Positions 26,183 to 35,777 of a stretch of DNA of 64,000 nucleotides are shown here, piece by piece. Each line of letters begins with the position of its first letter. Position 1 is the stretch's first letter. This DNA is from Acidobacteriota bacterium (GTDB lineage Bacteria; Acidobacteriota; Holophagae; Acanthopleuribacterales; Acanthopleuribacteraceae): contig JAGQSC010000015.1 of assembly GCA_020439745.1 (NCBI GenBank), forward strand, positions 248,001 to 312,000, given 5' to 3'. The translations under genes and the position numbers were made by a program. The notes beneath the pieces are model-generated. The model did not search any database, was not told the origin of the DNA, and saw nothing but the letters and a program-made list of their open reading frames with translations.

Positions 26183-27487
26183 ATGGTGATCTGGTTGATT
26201 CTGATTGCTAATTGGCCGTGTTTTCGGGGACCAGAGGCTTCCGGAGTCGCCGATGGTGAGAAGTTGCCTACCTCATGGGACTTGGAGTCGGGTTCAAACA
26301 TCGCTTGGAAAATGCCCATCGAAGGTCTAGCCCACGCGAGTCCTATTGTCTGGGGCGAACAGATCATTGTGGCTACGGCTGTCAGCAGTCAAGGCCGTGC
26401 CTATCTGAAACACGGATTGTATGGAAGTGGTGATGCCGATTCCGACCGGTCCAAACACCAGTGGCTGTTGTTGTCTTTTAACCTGCAGAATGGAGAACCG
26501 CTGTGGCGCAGGGTAATCACCGAAGGTGAGCCGATCGACAAACGTCATATCAAAGCCACGTATGCCAATAGCACTCCGGCAACCGATGGATTGCACGTGG
26601 TTGTGCTATTTGGTTCACAGGGGCTGTTCTGCACGGACATGCAGGGCACGCTCATTTGGAAAAAAGATTTGGGCCGCATGGATATGGGCGCCTATGACGC
26701 ACCCACCTACGAATGGGGACCTGCCTCTTCCCCCATCATCTTCAAAGACATGGTCATCGTTCAATGTGACACACAAGCTGAGGATTTCATTGCTGCTTTT
26801 GACGTGAACACAGGCCGAGAGCTGTGGCGAACGGCTCGGGACGAATTACCTTCATGGGGCACACCCAACGTCTTCTCACATGCGAATCAACCCGAGTTAG
26901 TAGCGAACGGCTCCAACTTCATCATGGGCTATGACCCAACCACAGGCAAAGAACTTTGGCGTCTAGGTGGCAGTTCTCAAATCACAGCTCCTACACCAGT
27001 TTTCAATAAATCATTGATCATTGTGACCAGCGGTCGAAGACCCGAAAAGCCCATTTTTGCGCTACGCCCGGGCGCACGAGGCGACCTAACTCTAACGGAA
27101 ACCCGTCCTACGAACGACTATGTCGCGTGGCACGAACAGGGCAGCGGCCCATACATGCCCACCCCGCTCATCTATGGCGAATACCTGTATTGCCTGCAGA
27201 ATCAAGGCATATTGGACTGCTACGCGATCGAAACGGGGGAACGTCTTTATCGAACACGCTTGCAACATGGTGGCGGAGGCTTCAGTGCTTCACCTGTAGC
27301 CTCTGACAATCACCTCTATTTGAGTGGCGAAGACGGCGATGTTTTTGTCGTAAAGGCGGGCGCAGAATACGAATGGTTGAGTGTGCAAAGTTTGGGCGAG
27401 GTCATCATGGCGACACCAGCGATTGCCAAAAACACATTGATCATTCGCGGCAGAGACCACCTATTCGCCATTCGGGCATCTGAGTAG
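26183..27487 (+). CDS. PQQ-like beta-propeller repeat protein, exported
   Basis: 434 residues. A short hydrophobic N-terminus (MVIWLILIANWP) leads into CFRGPEASGVADGEKLPTSW, the outer-membrane-propeller opening commonly seen as WPQFRGP in this family. Repeating W-x-x-G and SSPI/TPVF-type blades follow (GYDPTTGKELWRLGG, DVNTGRELWRTA). The catalytic residues of true quinoprotein dehydrogenases are not evident, so it is probably a binding or scaffold propeller. GGGAGGG precedes the ATG. Confidence 0.8.
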   Translation: MVIWLILIANWPCFRGPEASGVADGEKLPTSWDLESGSNIAWKMPIEGLAHASPIVWGEQIIVATAVSSQGRAYLKHGLYGSGDADSDRSKHQWLLLSFNLQNGEPLWRRVITEGEPIDKRHIKATYANSTPATDGLHVVVLFGSQGLFCTDMQGTLIWKKDLGRMDMGAYDAPTYEWGPASSPIIFKDMVIVQCDTQAEDFIAAFDVNTGRELWRTARDELPSWGTPNVFSHANQPELVANGSNFIMGYDPTTGKELWRLGGSSQITAPTPVFNKSLIIVTSGRRPEKPIFALRPGARGDLTLTETRPTNDYVAWHEQGSGPYMPTPLIYGEYLYCLQNQGILDCYAIETGERLYRTRLQHGGGGFSASPVASDNHLYLSGEDGDVFVVKAGAEYEWLSVQSLGEVIMATPAIAKNTLIIRGRDHLFAIRASE

Positions 27488-27501
27488 CAATAACGCTGAA
27501 G

Positions 27502-27693
27502 TCAGGTAGCCACAGTCTGACGGTCGTCTTGGGGGCTCAGCAATTCTTTCAACCCGTTCTGCCAAATCTTTACGGCTACTTGGTATGGGTCGCGATCATA
27601 TTTTCCTGAGCCATACTCTTCCGCGATGATTTCTACGCGGTTCCTCTTCGGCAATGGAAATTTGAGAATCTGAGATCGGTCAATGGCATCCAT
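27502..27693 (-). CDS. small hypothetical protein
   Basis: 63 residues from ATG at 27693 (an in-frame GTG sits three codons upstream). The composition is ordinary for a soluble protein (VEIIAEEYGSGKYDRDPYQVAVKIWQ split by charged residues). No domain is recognised. It lies 14 bp from the convergent propeller gene and about 90 bp after the kinase gene. Could be spurious. Confidence 0.4.
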   Translation of the reverse strand: MDAIDRSQILKFPLPKRNRVEIIAEEYGSGKYDRDPYQVAVKIWQNGLKELLSPQDDRQTVAT

Positions 27694-27786
27694 TTTTTGC
27701 ACCCAATCGCCTTACCTAGTACCAATATCGGACCATTAAACCCAAAGCATAAGACTTTTTTGAATAAAGAAGCCAAGAATCAAAGA

Positions 27787-30390
27787 CTAACCTGTGAGCC
27801 TACTTAACCGTTCCACTTGTGTGCGGTAATCGGACCTTTCAATTGTGTGTAATAGTCTTACCATCGATTCTCTTAATTGGCTCACTTCCGGACCCAGCTC
27901 TTCGAGCTGCGTCAGGAGGCTGTCCAAATCAGCAGGTAGTTTGTCTCTGACGCCTTCGGCTAAGTCCAACTCAAGGAGCAGAATACGACAATCCAAAGTC
28001 AAAGCGTTATTGGGCCCTAACGACTTCATTTGCACCTCAAAGGCTTGTTGAGCCTCAACTCTTGACTCGCTTATTCGGCCCATAAGCATGAGTGTCACAG
28101 CCATTCCCCGTCTCACTTCCCCGCTAAAATAATGATCCGGACCTGCCACTTCCTCAGCCAACCTGATGGCAACCGAATAAAGGGATTTGGCTTCCTGTAG
28201 TCGTCCCGACATTCGGCATAATTCAGCAAGATTGTTTCGGTTCAAAACCCAATCCAAACTGGGCGACATACGTTGTAGAGCATCCCAAATCTCAACATAC
28301 AGCGACTCGGCCTCTTGGTACCTACCTGTTGCAAGGTATATGTTGGCGAGATTGCCTTGAGCACGCACGGCACTGTCACCAATCAAGGAACGCAATTGCT
28401 GATCCGTCAAAACACTCAGAAGCGTCCTTTCAGCATTTTCGAAATCACCTTGCTCACGCTGCATCGAACTGAGATTAATAAGAGCCAATGCGTACTCATT
28501 GGTGTTGTTGGCACCCATGCCATTCAAGATTCGTATGCAATCTTCCGAAATACGCACCGCTTCTTCGTATTGGCCAATACGCGAAAGAATGGACGTATAC
28601 CGAAGTCGACTTATGACTGTTTCTATATGTTTCTCACCCAGAGCTTTGATCTTGAGTGCAATAGACTTTTCAACCAAATCTCTGGCTTCGTCAACGCGCC
28701 CCTCAGTAAAAAGAAGCTGGCCCAATTCGCTCATGTAAATGGCGCGACTCACGTAATCCAGGTGTGGAGAAAGACGGTTTAGCTCGATCGCCTCGCGCAA
28801 CAATGATTTTGCTTTTTCATAGTCACTGAGCTTTGCGCGTGCTGTAGCCAATTCAAAAAGCGCATCGGTGTAGAACACGTTTAATCGATTTGTCGGATCG
28901 ACTGTGGCACCAGCAGCTTCGGCTCTATTGGCAAATTTCAGTGCTTCAACCAGGTCGTTTTTTCGGCATTTGAGGTCCGCCATACTCGACAAAGCACCGA
29001 ATAAGCGTTCATGACCTGGCGGTAAGTGCTTTTCACAATAATCAAGGTAGTGACTCAAGTATTTTTCCGCTTTTGCATGATCCCGTTGGGAGCTGGAACA
29101 CAACGCCAATTGATTCCAGGTTTCGGCGACTTCAAAGTCTTGGTCGCCCAACATTCTTCTTCGAATGTCTAATGCTTCAACCAGCAATTCTTCCGCGCGA
29201 TCATAGTCACCTAGCATTCGATAGGTACCACCGATCGCAGACAACAATCGTGCCCGGGCTACCGGATCATTGGGCAATGTATCTTGAATCTGTCTTGAAC
29301 CCAGGTCCAACATTTCACGAGCGGTCACAGGACGATCAAAATTTTCGTTGGGCCCCGCAAAACGAAATAGATTGCGCATGAACTGATTGATCTCGTTGGC
29401 GGATTGAGCCTCTCGATTAGCGCGCTTGGCTTCGAGATGAAGTCGCCAAGACAAAAACGCGAAACCTGCTGCAACACCAGCAAGAAGCAAGACGCCCGCC
29501 CATCGCAGCCGGTTGCGAAACCTACGTGCTGGCCTCGACTGCAACCAATCTATTTGGCGTAGGCATTCAGACGCGGTAGGCCGCCTGGCGGCGTCCTTGT
29601 CCTTCATCGACTCGATCAATGAAGCCAATTCTATATCAGCGTGCGAAAACGTCGGCACTTCTCCAGCCTGACGCCTAAACATCAGCTCAGGAAGGCTCGC
29701 TTCATTTTTCCAAACCGACCCACCCCCAAACAGCTCGTGAAGGGTCAAACCCAATGAAAACACATCGCTCGCAGTGGTCAATGGTTCACCGCGCATTTGT
29801 TCAGGGCTCATGTATGCGGGTGTACCTACCATCTCACCGGTGATTGTAGCCGTCACGGTCTCCGCCGCGGTAGCTGGCGTATCACCGAGATGTTCCGAGT
29901 AATCTGGCGAGCCGTGCGCCGTTCTCGAGATTCCAAAATCCAAGACGCTCACTCGGTTACCGGCCGAGACCATGATGTTCTCGGGCTTCACGTCACGGTG
30001 GACAATGCCACGCTCATGAGCCGCACTGAGAGCTGTACAAATCTGCCTGGATATGGAAAAGCAGGTCTCGATGTCTGGCGGTTCGCGTTGGATCAGGCTT
30101 TTTAGGGTTTCACCCTCGACGAATTCCAGTACCAAGTAATCGGCATCCGGCCGCTCCAAATACTCAAAAACACGACAAATATGGGGATGATCAAGGCTTG
30201 AGAGAATTCGTGCCTCTCTCAAGAATCTCACTTTCCAGGTGGGCGACCAATCACGCGCATGACGGATCGTCTTGATGGCAACCTGTCTTCCAAGACGGGT
30301 GTCACGGGCTAGATACACCTCACCCATGCCACCCCGACCCAATTCGGCCAAGATCTCAAAATGCTCGATTCGATCGCCCGGCTTAATCAT
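27787..30390 (-). CDS. Pkn-type Ser/Thr kinase with TM helix and TPR domain
   Basis: 867 residues. The N-terminal kinase domain (about 10-290) has the glycine loop LGRGGMGEVYLA, catalytic Lys40, HRDVKPEN (131-138) and DFG (151-153), so it should be active. One membrane helix (about 298-316) is followed by about 550 residues of TPR repeats (RLLSAIGGTYRMLGDYDRAEELL and similar). This architecture is abundant in Acidobacteria, where TPRs outside the membrane may sense or dock partners. It stands alone, 106 bp downstream of the DUF1501 terminator. Confidence 0.93.
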   Translation of the reverse strand: MIKPGDRIEHFEILAELGRGGMGEVYLARDTRLGRQVAIKTIRHARDWSPTWKVRFLREARILSSLDHPHICRVFEYLERPDADYLVLEFVEGETLKSLIQREPPDIETCFSISRQICTALSAAHERGIVHRDVKPENIMVSAGNRVSVLDFGISRTAHGSPDYSEHLGDTPATAAETVTATITGEMVGTPAYMSPEQMRGEPLTTASDVFSLGLTLHELFGGGSVWKNEASLPELMFRRQAGEVPTFSHADIELASLIESMKDKDAARRPTASECLRQIDWLQSRPARRFRNRLRWAGVLLLAGVAAGFAFLSWRLHLEAKRANREAQSANEINQFMRNLFRFAGPNENFDRPVTAREMLDLGSRQIQDTLPNDPVARARLLSAIGGTYRMLGDYDRAEELLVEALDIRRRMLGDQDFEVAETWNQLALCSSSQRDHAKAEKYLSHYLDYCEKHLPPGHERLFGALSSMADLKCRKNDLVEALKFANRAEAAGATVDPTNRLNVFYTDALFELATARAKLSDYEKAKSLLREAIELNRLSPHLDYVSRAIYMSELGQLLFTEGRVDEARDLVEKSIALKIKALGEKHIETVISRLRYTSILSRIGQYEEAVRISEDCIRILNGMGANNTNEYALALINLSSMQREQGDFENAERTLLSVLTDQQLRSLIGDSAVRAQGNLANIYLATGRYQEAESLYVEIWDALQRMSPSLDWVLNRNNLAELCRMSGRLQEAKSLYSVAIRLAEEVAGPDHYFSGEVRRGMAVTLMLMGRISESRVEAQQAFEVQMKSLGPNNALTLDCRILLLELDLAEGVRDKLPADLDSLLTQLEELGPEVSQLRESMVRLLHTIERSDYRTQVERLSRLTG

Positions 30391-30459
30391 CGAGAACCTT
30401 CATCGTACCATCATACGCGATAGAAGGTGCATCGACCTGGATCAACGTTTCATTGTGCA

Positions 30460-30489
30460 AAACAAAAAATAGGCCCCGCTTCGGGGGCC
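30460..30489 (-). terminator. Rho-independent terminator of the DUF1501 operon
   Basis: On the minus strand, GGCCCC-cgaagc-GGGGCC pairs (30489 to 30472) and is followed by TATTTTTTG. It lies 8 nt past the DUF1501 stop codon. A GC-rich stem plus a six-T run make this the clearest terminator in the window. Confidence 0.85.
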
Positions 30490-30496
30490 ATTGCAC

Positions 30497-31840
30497 TTAT
30501 CCAAACATCTCGAACACGTCGTCGTAGTAACCCGCCACCCCATTGACTTTGGGCGTGTACTCGAATACCCGTCCCGATGGTGTGTCCAGGATCTCCTTCG
30601 ACCAGTCCACGCCCATGGAGGAATAGATGGTTGCGATCAAGTCGTTGATGTGAATGTTCCGGCCACGATTCCAAAAGGGATCCTGAATGAACCATCCTTC
30701 AGGGTCTGTGGCACCAAATGCCTGGTTGGGTACGACTCCGCCACCCGCCATCAGTGCTGACCAAGCGTATTGATAGTGATTACGGCCGTCATTGGTGGAA
30801 AGCGGACCGGGCGTCCGACCAAATTCACCGGTTACAACGACCAGCGTTTCATCCAGCAAGGTACCTCCCCAAGCGCCCGGCAGGCTCGCAAGATCTTCCA
30901 ACATGGCTGCTAACGCTATGTCCAGTTGTGACGTCGTGTCGTAAAGGTTGCTATTCACGTTCTTGTCGTAGATGTCGTAGTGTTGGTCCCAACCGCCCTG
31001 AGTCACCTGAACCACACGAGTGCCCCGGTTCTTGGCAAGGATCTTTACAGCCAACGCACATCCCGAACCCACATCGCCCGATCCATAGCGGGCCAAATCA
31101 TTCTCGGTCAGGTTGAACGCTTCGGTCACATCGGCCTCATACATCATCTGTTCACCCGATATGTAGAAATGGTGGTAATCGGATACTTGGCTTCCCAATG
31201 CCGATGGATTCAGCCGGTCGTTGCCATCGAGCTTCATCAACGAATTCCAACGCTGATTGAACAGCGACTCGCCATCGGGATGCACTAAGCCTGGCAGACC
31301 CTCTTGACCGTTGAACCTTAGGGCGGCGTAGGTTGAAGCAAGCATACCGGGACCCTGAATTGAACTTGTGTTGTTGATGGCCACAAACCCTGGGAGGATG
31401 TCCGTAGCCGCCCGTTCGCTTTCCAATTCATAGGCCAGCAGACTGCCTAGATGAGGTTGCTCCTGAGAAAAGACCGGATTGAATGTGTGACAGGTCTGCA
31501 ATTGGTAACTGGCCCGCTGATGGACGGCTTCCTTGCCTTCCATGGCACGCAGAATCGAGAACTTGTCGGTGTGCTGGACCAGATTGGGAAACAGGCCTGC
31601 GGGCATGTAAAGGTTCCCAAACGTACCCGGTTCAAAGTCACTGGGCGTCCAGTTCCCAACTTTTAAGTCGAACGTATCGACGTGGCTCTGACCACCGGCC
31701 AAAAAAACAAGAATCACATTCTTTGCGGACTTGCGCGGTTGAACGGTCTTACTGCTGGGCAGCACCTGAGTCCGGGCTTTTAATTGGGCCACCGTCAGTG
31801 CGCCCACTCCGGTTAATTGGATAAACTTTCTTCTTAACAT
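30497..31840 (-). CDS. DUF1501 family protein, Tat-exported
   Basis: 447 residues. An RR-containing N-terminus (RRKFIQLTGVGAL) fits a Tat signal, and VILVFLAGGQSHVDTFDLK begins the DUF1501 (sulfatase/phosphatase-like) fold. ETLVVVTGEFGRTP, typical of the family, lies near the C-terminal third. Family members occur in tandem with DUF1549/DUF1553 proteins; their reaction is unproven. It starts 9 bp after its DUF1549 partner and ends at a strong terminator. GAGGTGATCCC precedes the ATG. Confidence 0.88.
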   Translation of the reverse strand: MLRRKFIQLTGVGALTVAQLKARTQVLPSSKTVQPRKSAKNVILVFLAGGQSHVDTFDLKVGNWTPSDFEPGTFGNLYMPAGLFPNLVQHTDKFSILRAMEGKEAVHQRASYQLQTCHTFNPVFSQEQPHLGSLLAYELESERAATDILPGFVAINNTSSIQGPGMLASTYAALRFNGQEGLPGLVHPDGESLFNQRWNSLMKLDGNDRLNPSALGSQVSDYHHFYISGEQMMYEADVTEAFNLTENDLARYGSGDVGSGCALAVKILAKNRGTRVVQVTQGGWDQHYDIYDKNVNSNLYDTTSQLDIALAAMLEDLASLPGAWGGTLLDETLVVVTGEFGRTPGPLSTNDGRNHYQYAWSALMAGGGVVPNQAFGATDPEGWFIQDPFWNRGRNIHINDLIATIYSSMGVDWSKEILDTPSGRVFEYTPKVNGVAGYYDDVFEMFG

Positions 31841-31849
31841 GGGATCACC

Positions 31850-33649
31850 TCAATAGATGTGGACGAATTCGAGCTTGTTTGCCATCAGCCATAAGGCCGT
31901 TCGTGCTTGCTCGGTAATGGAACCGTAGGATCCCAGTTCAGTGACCATGGCCTGCCGTTCCTCTTCCGTGGCCCGACGGCACAGAAAGTCGAGATAAAGT
32001 TCGTCGACAATCTGGGAAATGGTCATGTTGGCGTTGAGGTAATTCGTCAAACGGCCCTGGCCCTGATTGACACGACGCAAGGTGACATCCGAATTCATTA
32101 ACTGCAGCGCTTGAGCGATGCCGCCGTCTTCTGTACGAGGTACATCAAAGCGATTGCCCCGCCCGAACGCGTCAAGGAATGTGCGAATGGCGGCTTGCGT
32201 GTCATCACGGCCGGTAGGCTGATTCAAATCATCTAGTTCGTGGGCATAGGTGACATTAGTAGGCGTGGTGTTGCGGTCCTGTTGCCTGATGGTCACAGCC
32301 ACACCGGTTGCTTGAACCAACGAGTCGTAAACCATCTCCGCCGTCATGCGTCGCGCCATGTACCGAGTGTAATAAGGAGTGTAATTAGCATTCCAAGACG
32401 TAGGGAATTTGGCAGCCATTTGGAACGTTGCTGAATTGCAGATATAACGAAGCGTCGCGCGTAAGTCGTAACCCATCGCGAGCACCTGGTCGGCCATGTG
32501 TTCCAACAAGGCGATGTCGTAAGACTGGTATTCCCAGCCATCAGGTAATTCAAAAGTGGGATCGATGCGATATAAATCAAAACTATCGATTGGTTCCACC
32601 ATGCCGATGCCGAACGCATGGGCCCATAACCTGTTCGCGAAGTTACGGGCAAATTGGCGGTCAGACACCACGTAAGTTGCTAGACTGTCTAGAAAACCCA
32701 GATTGGCATCCACACCGCGGCCATCGAACATGTACACCGGCTCAATCAGGCCACCCGCGCGTTCTGGCCGGTCACCACTATCTGTGTCGGCCAGGTATCC
32801 TTCTACGGCTCTGGGGTTCTTGTAAATATCGATACTTAGAACCAGGTTTCCGGTTATGGTGGCCGGTCTACGATTCAACTCGGCAAAAAAGGCGGCCAAC
32901 CCCCAGAGATCCTCTCGTTTGCGCTCCGCCAAATAGAGGTTGATGTCCTCTAGGTGATAAGCACCGTCATGACAAGAGACGCATTCAGTACGGACACCTA
33001 GGAACTTCTCCGTGGTAAATACGGCAGAATTGTCCCAAAAGTCCTGCGCCAATCGTGACATTTCGGCTGCGCGTGCATAGTAGTTGGGTTCGGCCACTTG
33101 GTCCGTGATGCCCAAGTTAGTCAAAAGCTCATAGGCCATTTGGTCGAACGGTTTGTTTTCAGCCACAGCCTGATCGAAATATTCGTTGTAGAGCACCCGA
33201 CCCACTCGAAGAATACGTGCGGTCGATTCAAACATCTCTTGATACCAAAAGGCCCAATGCGTGTTAAAGCCATCTGATTGCAGTAAAGTGTCGATCAGAA
33301 TAGCGCGTTTGTCCTCACTATTTGAGGCAAGAAAACTGCGAGTAAGTTCTGGATCCGGCAGCCGACCGGTTAGGACAAGGCTACTGCGGCGAAGGAACGT
33401 TGCGTCGTCGCACAATTGATTGATGGGAATGCGGTTGGCTTCCAACGTGGCAAACACGTAGTCATCAATTTCATTGAGCGGCTCGGCTGGGCGCCAAAGG
33501 GGATTGGGCGCGGCGCGGTCTGGATCATCAAACAAGCGTTCCGTGGTTTGGTTCAACTGGCTGATGCGCAGATCACTAGCACAGGCTTGAGTTGCGGCAT
33601 CTTGGTGGGGGACAAAAATCCAAAGGAATAAGAGACTAAGGTGGCACAT
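31850..33649 (-). CDS. DUF1549/DUF1553 (planctomycete-cytochrome type) protein
   Basis: 599 residues, with a signal-like N-terminus. DUF1549 begins about residue 58 (EIDDYVFATLE); FLGVRTECVSCHD carries a CxxCH haem-c type motif at 223-227, as in family members. DUF1553 follows (FANRLWAHAFGIGMVEPIDSFD). The family is thought to be periplasmic and partners DUF1501 proteins, possibly in polysaccharide or sulfatase-linked oxidation, which is unproven. GGAGGA precedes the ATG. It is co-transcribed with the DUF1501 gene. Confidence 0.88.
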   Translation of the reverse strand: MCHLSLLFLWIFVPHQDAATQACASDLRISQLNQTTERLFDDPDRAAPNPLWRPAEPLNEIDDYVFATLEANRIPINQLCDDATFLRRSSLVLTGRLPDPELTRSFLASNSEDKRAILIDTLLQSDGFNTHWAFWYQEMFESTARILRVGRVLYNEYFDQAVAENKPFDQMAYELLTNLGITDQVAEPNYYARAAEMSRLAQDFWDNSAVFTTEKFLGVRTECVSCHDGAYHLEDINLYLAERKREDLWGLAAFFAELNRRPATITGNLVLSIDIYKNPRAVEGYLADTDSGDRPERAGGLIEPVYMFDGRGVDANLGFLDSLATYVVSDRQFARNFANRLWAHAFGIGMVEPIDSFDLYRIDPTFELPDGWEYQSYDIALLEHMADQVLAMGYDLRATLRYICNSATFQMAAKFPTSWNANYTPYYTRYMARRMTAEMVYDSLVQATGVAVTIRQQDRNTTPTNVTYAHELDDLNQPTGRDDTQAAIRTFLDAFGRGNRFDVPRTEDGGIAQALQLMNSDVTLRRVNQGQGRLTNYLNANMTISQIVDELYLDFLCRRATEEERQAMVTELGSYGSITEQARTALWLMANKLEFVHIY

Positions 33650-33735
33650 GGTTCCTCCTGGGAAGGCTACCTATCTCGACAAACCAGGATCCTTATCGGT
33701 TTAATGTGCGTCCGAAGATGTGACCTGAATCACTT

Positions 33736-35736
33736 TCAAGGGGCGGTCATGGTCAAGCTACTCCCCCAATAATTGGTTTCAAAGAAAGCGGTATAGTCCT
33801 TCTTGGTGATGTGGTTCAGTAAGCTGACCACATCCTTGGTCGTACCGTATTTCCACGCAAAAAGACCTTGGTAGGAACGCAAGAACGTCAGGAAATCATC
33901 GTCTCCAAGTTCCTGATGCAGTTGATACAAGAGATAGGCACCCTTGTCATACACGAGTGCAGTTCGATTGCGAAACCGCTCAATTGAATCTTTGCCACTG
34001 AGCCGATTGGCGGTAGGAATACTGGCAGCATCTACGGCTGTCATCGTGCGAGCGAGCCAACCTTGTACCATCCGACGATAGGCATCATCACCTTTCAGGT
34101 ACTTAATAAAAAGCGACGAAGAATACTCAGCAAACGACTCCGTGAGCCATTGTTCTTCATAGCCACCCATTTTGATGACATGGCCCCAGTACTGATGGGC
34201 AATCTCATGGGCATACCGATGGTTGGCCCCTTGTGAAAAGACGCTGGAGACGGCATCGGAAAGCGGCTCAAAAGCTTCTTTGGTGATGAACATAGTACCT
34301 GGAGGCGCTTGCCCGTAACCATAGGCGTTGATTTCCAAGACATTCAACTCGGGGAACGGAAAGGGGCCAAGCCATGGTTCGTAGAAATCAATAATGGAAA
34401 CCGCAAGACGGGCCAGTTGAGAAGCAGCCCGCTTTTTCTTCATGCCATATGAAGCCACACGAACCGTGAGTCCCTCCCTCGTCACTTCCTCCACGTAGTA
34501 TTTACCTGCATGGATCACCATAAACTGAACCGGCTTGTCGATCTGCGTTTCCAAGTAATTGAAATCGCCCATTTTCTCGCGTCGCAGTGTTTTTCCCGGC
34601 GCAAAAGCAATAAATGGGTCCTCTACGCTCACCTTGCAATGCACCGTCATATACTGTCCGTTCAATTCCGGTATGGGGAACCATGGTGCCACGCCCAATT
34701 GCCAGAAATTGTCATTGTTGGGACGGATGAGGAAATCTCCCTCAATGGCGAAATGGAGCTTTACTTCCTGACCAGCGACGGCAGGTTCTTCCAGGTCCAC
34801 GAGCAATTGATCCTTGGCATGATGGAATGACAGCTCTTTTCCTGCCGCATTGCGAACATGTTTCACACGCGTCGTTCGCGTTTTGAAGCTGTCATCCGAT
34901 TGCTCGGAAAACAGATTGAACCGGAAAATACGCTGATTGCGATCCATGGGAAGTAGTGTTTCCACCACCTCCAAATTGGCATCACCTTTCTTAGGTGCAT
35001 TCAGGGTAAGATCCACGTGGGTTAATAGAAACGGCGGATTCAGGAAGTCCTGCCAGTTCCTTTCCCAGGGAACCTCGGAGACCGAAATGCCATAACGAGC
35101 ATTCTTCAGATGGCCGGGCACTTGCCCCATAAATCCACGCAACACGTAGAGTTGCTCCGTATGCGACTCCAAGGGATCGATCATGTGCACCACATCTTCT
35201 TTTCCACCACCTAGCTCAATACGCGAATAGGGGCTGGCAGGCATATCAAAGATCTGTTTGACGAAGCGATGCGCAGCTACGGAGCTCACGTCGCCCGCAA
35301 AATCAGTGCGATGTTTCTCAAAAGAAGAAACAAGATCAGGGGCACCAAAATCACTAGGCCCCGGTAGGGGTTCAAAAGATCCATACAAAAAGAGGCTCCT
35401 GAAATCACCAGAGACGTGTCGGCCGTCGTCCTTGGATTCCAACGCCAGACCTGTTGCTTTGTCCACATTGTTTCGCAACACAGCCGCTTCAACCCTATCT
35501 GATGACACGTATTCGAAGCTGCCCGTGCCCTTGAAGAAGACACCTACATCCTGGCCAAACAGTTGTACAGGGGCAATGCTGCCTTGATCCAAGGTCACCT
35601 TCAAGTGTCCCTTCTTGATCTGTGTCGAGAAGATGGGCACTGCCCGTCCTAATGTGGCCTGGTCATAGGCCTGCACAATATCTGTGAGTTTGGGACCATC
35701 CTGAAAGGCAAATAGACACACCAACAGTAGACTCAT
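33736..35736 (-). CDS. M1-family (gluzincin) metallopeptidase, secreted
   Basis: 666 residues. A short signal (MSLLLVCLFAFQ) precedes long beta-rich domains. The zinc motif is HEIAH (510-514) with the third ligand Glu533 exactly 18 residues later (WLTESFAEY). ALVYDKGAYLLYQL holds the expected transition-state Tyr. It has no clear GAMEN substrate motif, so specificity is uncertain. The start has GGGGGGTT nearby. It lies 41 bp downstream of the glutamate dehydrogenase gene. Confidence 0.85.
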   Translation of the reverse strand: MSLLLVCLFAFQDGPKLTDIVQAYDQATLGRAVPIFSTQIKKGHLKVTLDQGSIAPVQLFGQDVGVFFKGTGSFEYVSSDRVEAAVLRNNVDKATGLALESKDDGRHVSGDFRSLFLYGSFEPLPGPSDFGAPDLVSSFEKHRTDFAGDVSSVAAHRFVKQIFDMPASPYSRIELGGGKEDVVHMIDPLESHTEQLYVLRGFMGQVPGHLKNARYGISVSEVPWERNWQDFLNPPFLLTHVDLTLNAPKKGDANLEVVETLLPMDRNQRIFRFNLFSEQSDDSFKTRTTRVKHVRNAAGKELSFHHAKDQLLVDLEEPAVAGQEVKLHFAIEGDFLIRPNNDNFWQLGVAPWFPIPELNGQYMTVHCKVSVEDPFIAFAPGKTLRREKMGDFNYLETQIDKPVQFMVIHAGKYYVEEVTREGLTVRVASYGMKKKRAASQLARLAVSIIDFYEPWLGPFPFPELNVLEINAYGYGQAPPGTMFITKEAFEPLSDAVSSVFSQGANHRYAHEIAHQYWGHVIKMGGYEEQWLTESFAEYSSSLFIKYLKGDDAYRRMVQGWLARTMTAVDAASIPTANRLSGKDSIERFRNRTALVYDKGAYLLYQLHQELGDDDFLTFLRSYQGLFAWKYGTTKDVVSLLNHITKKDYTAFFETNYWGSSLTMTAP

Positions 35737-35777
35737 TGATTAACCCCCCAGTTCTTTACATGCTCTTTAACAGAGCT

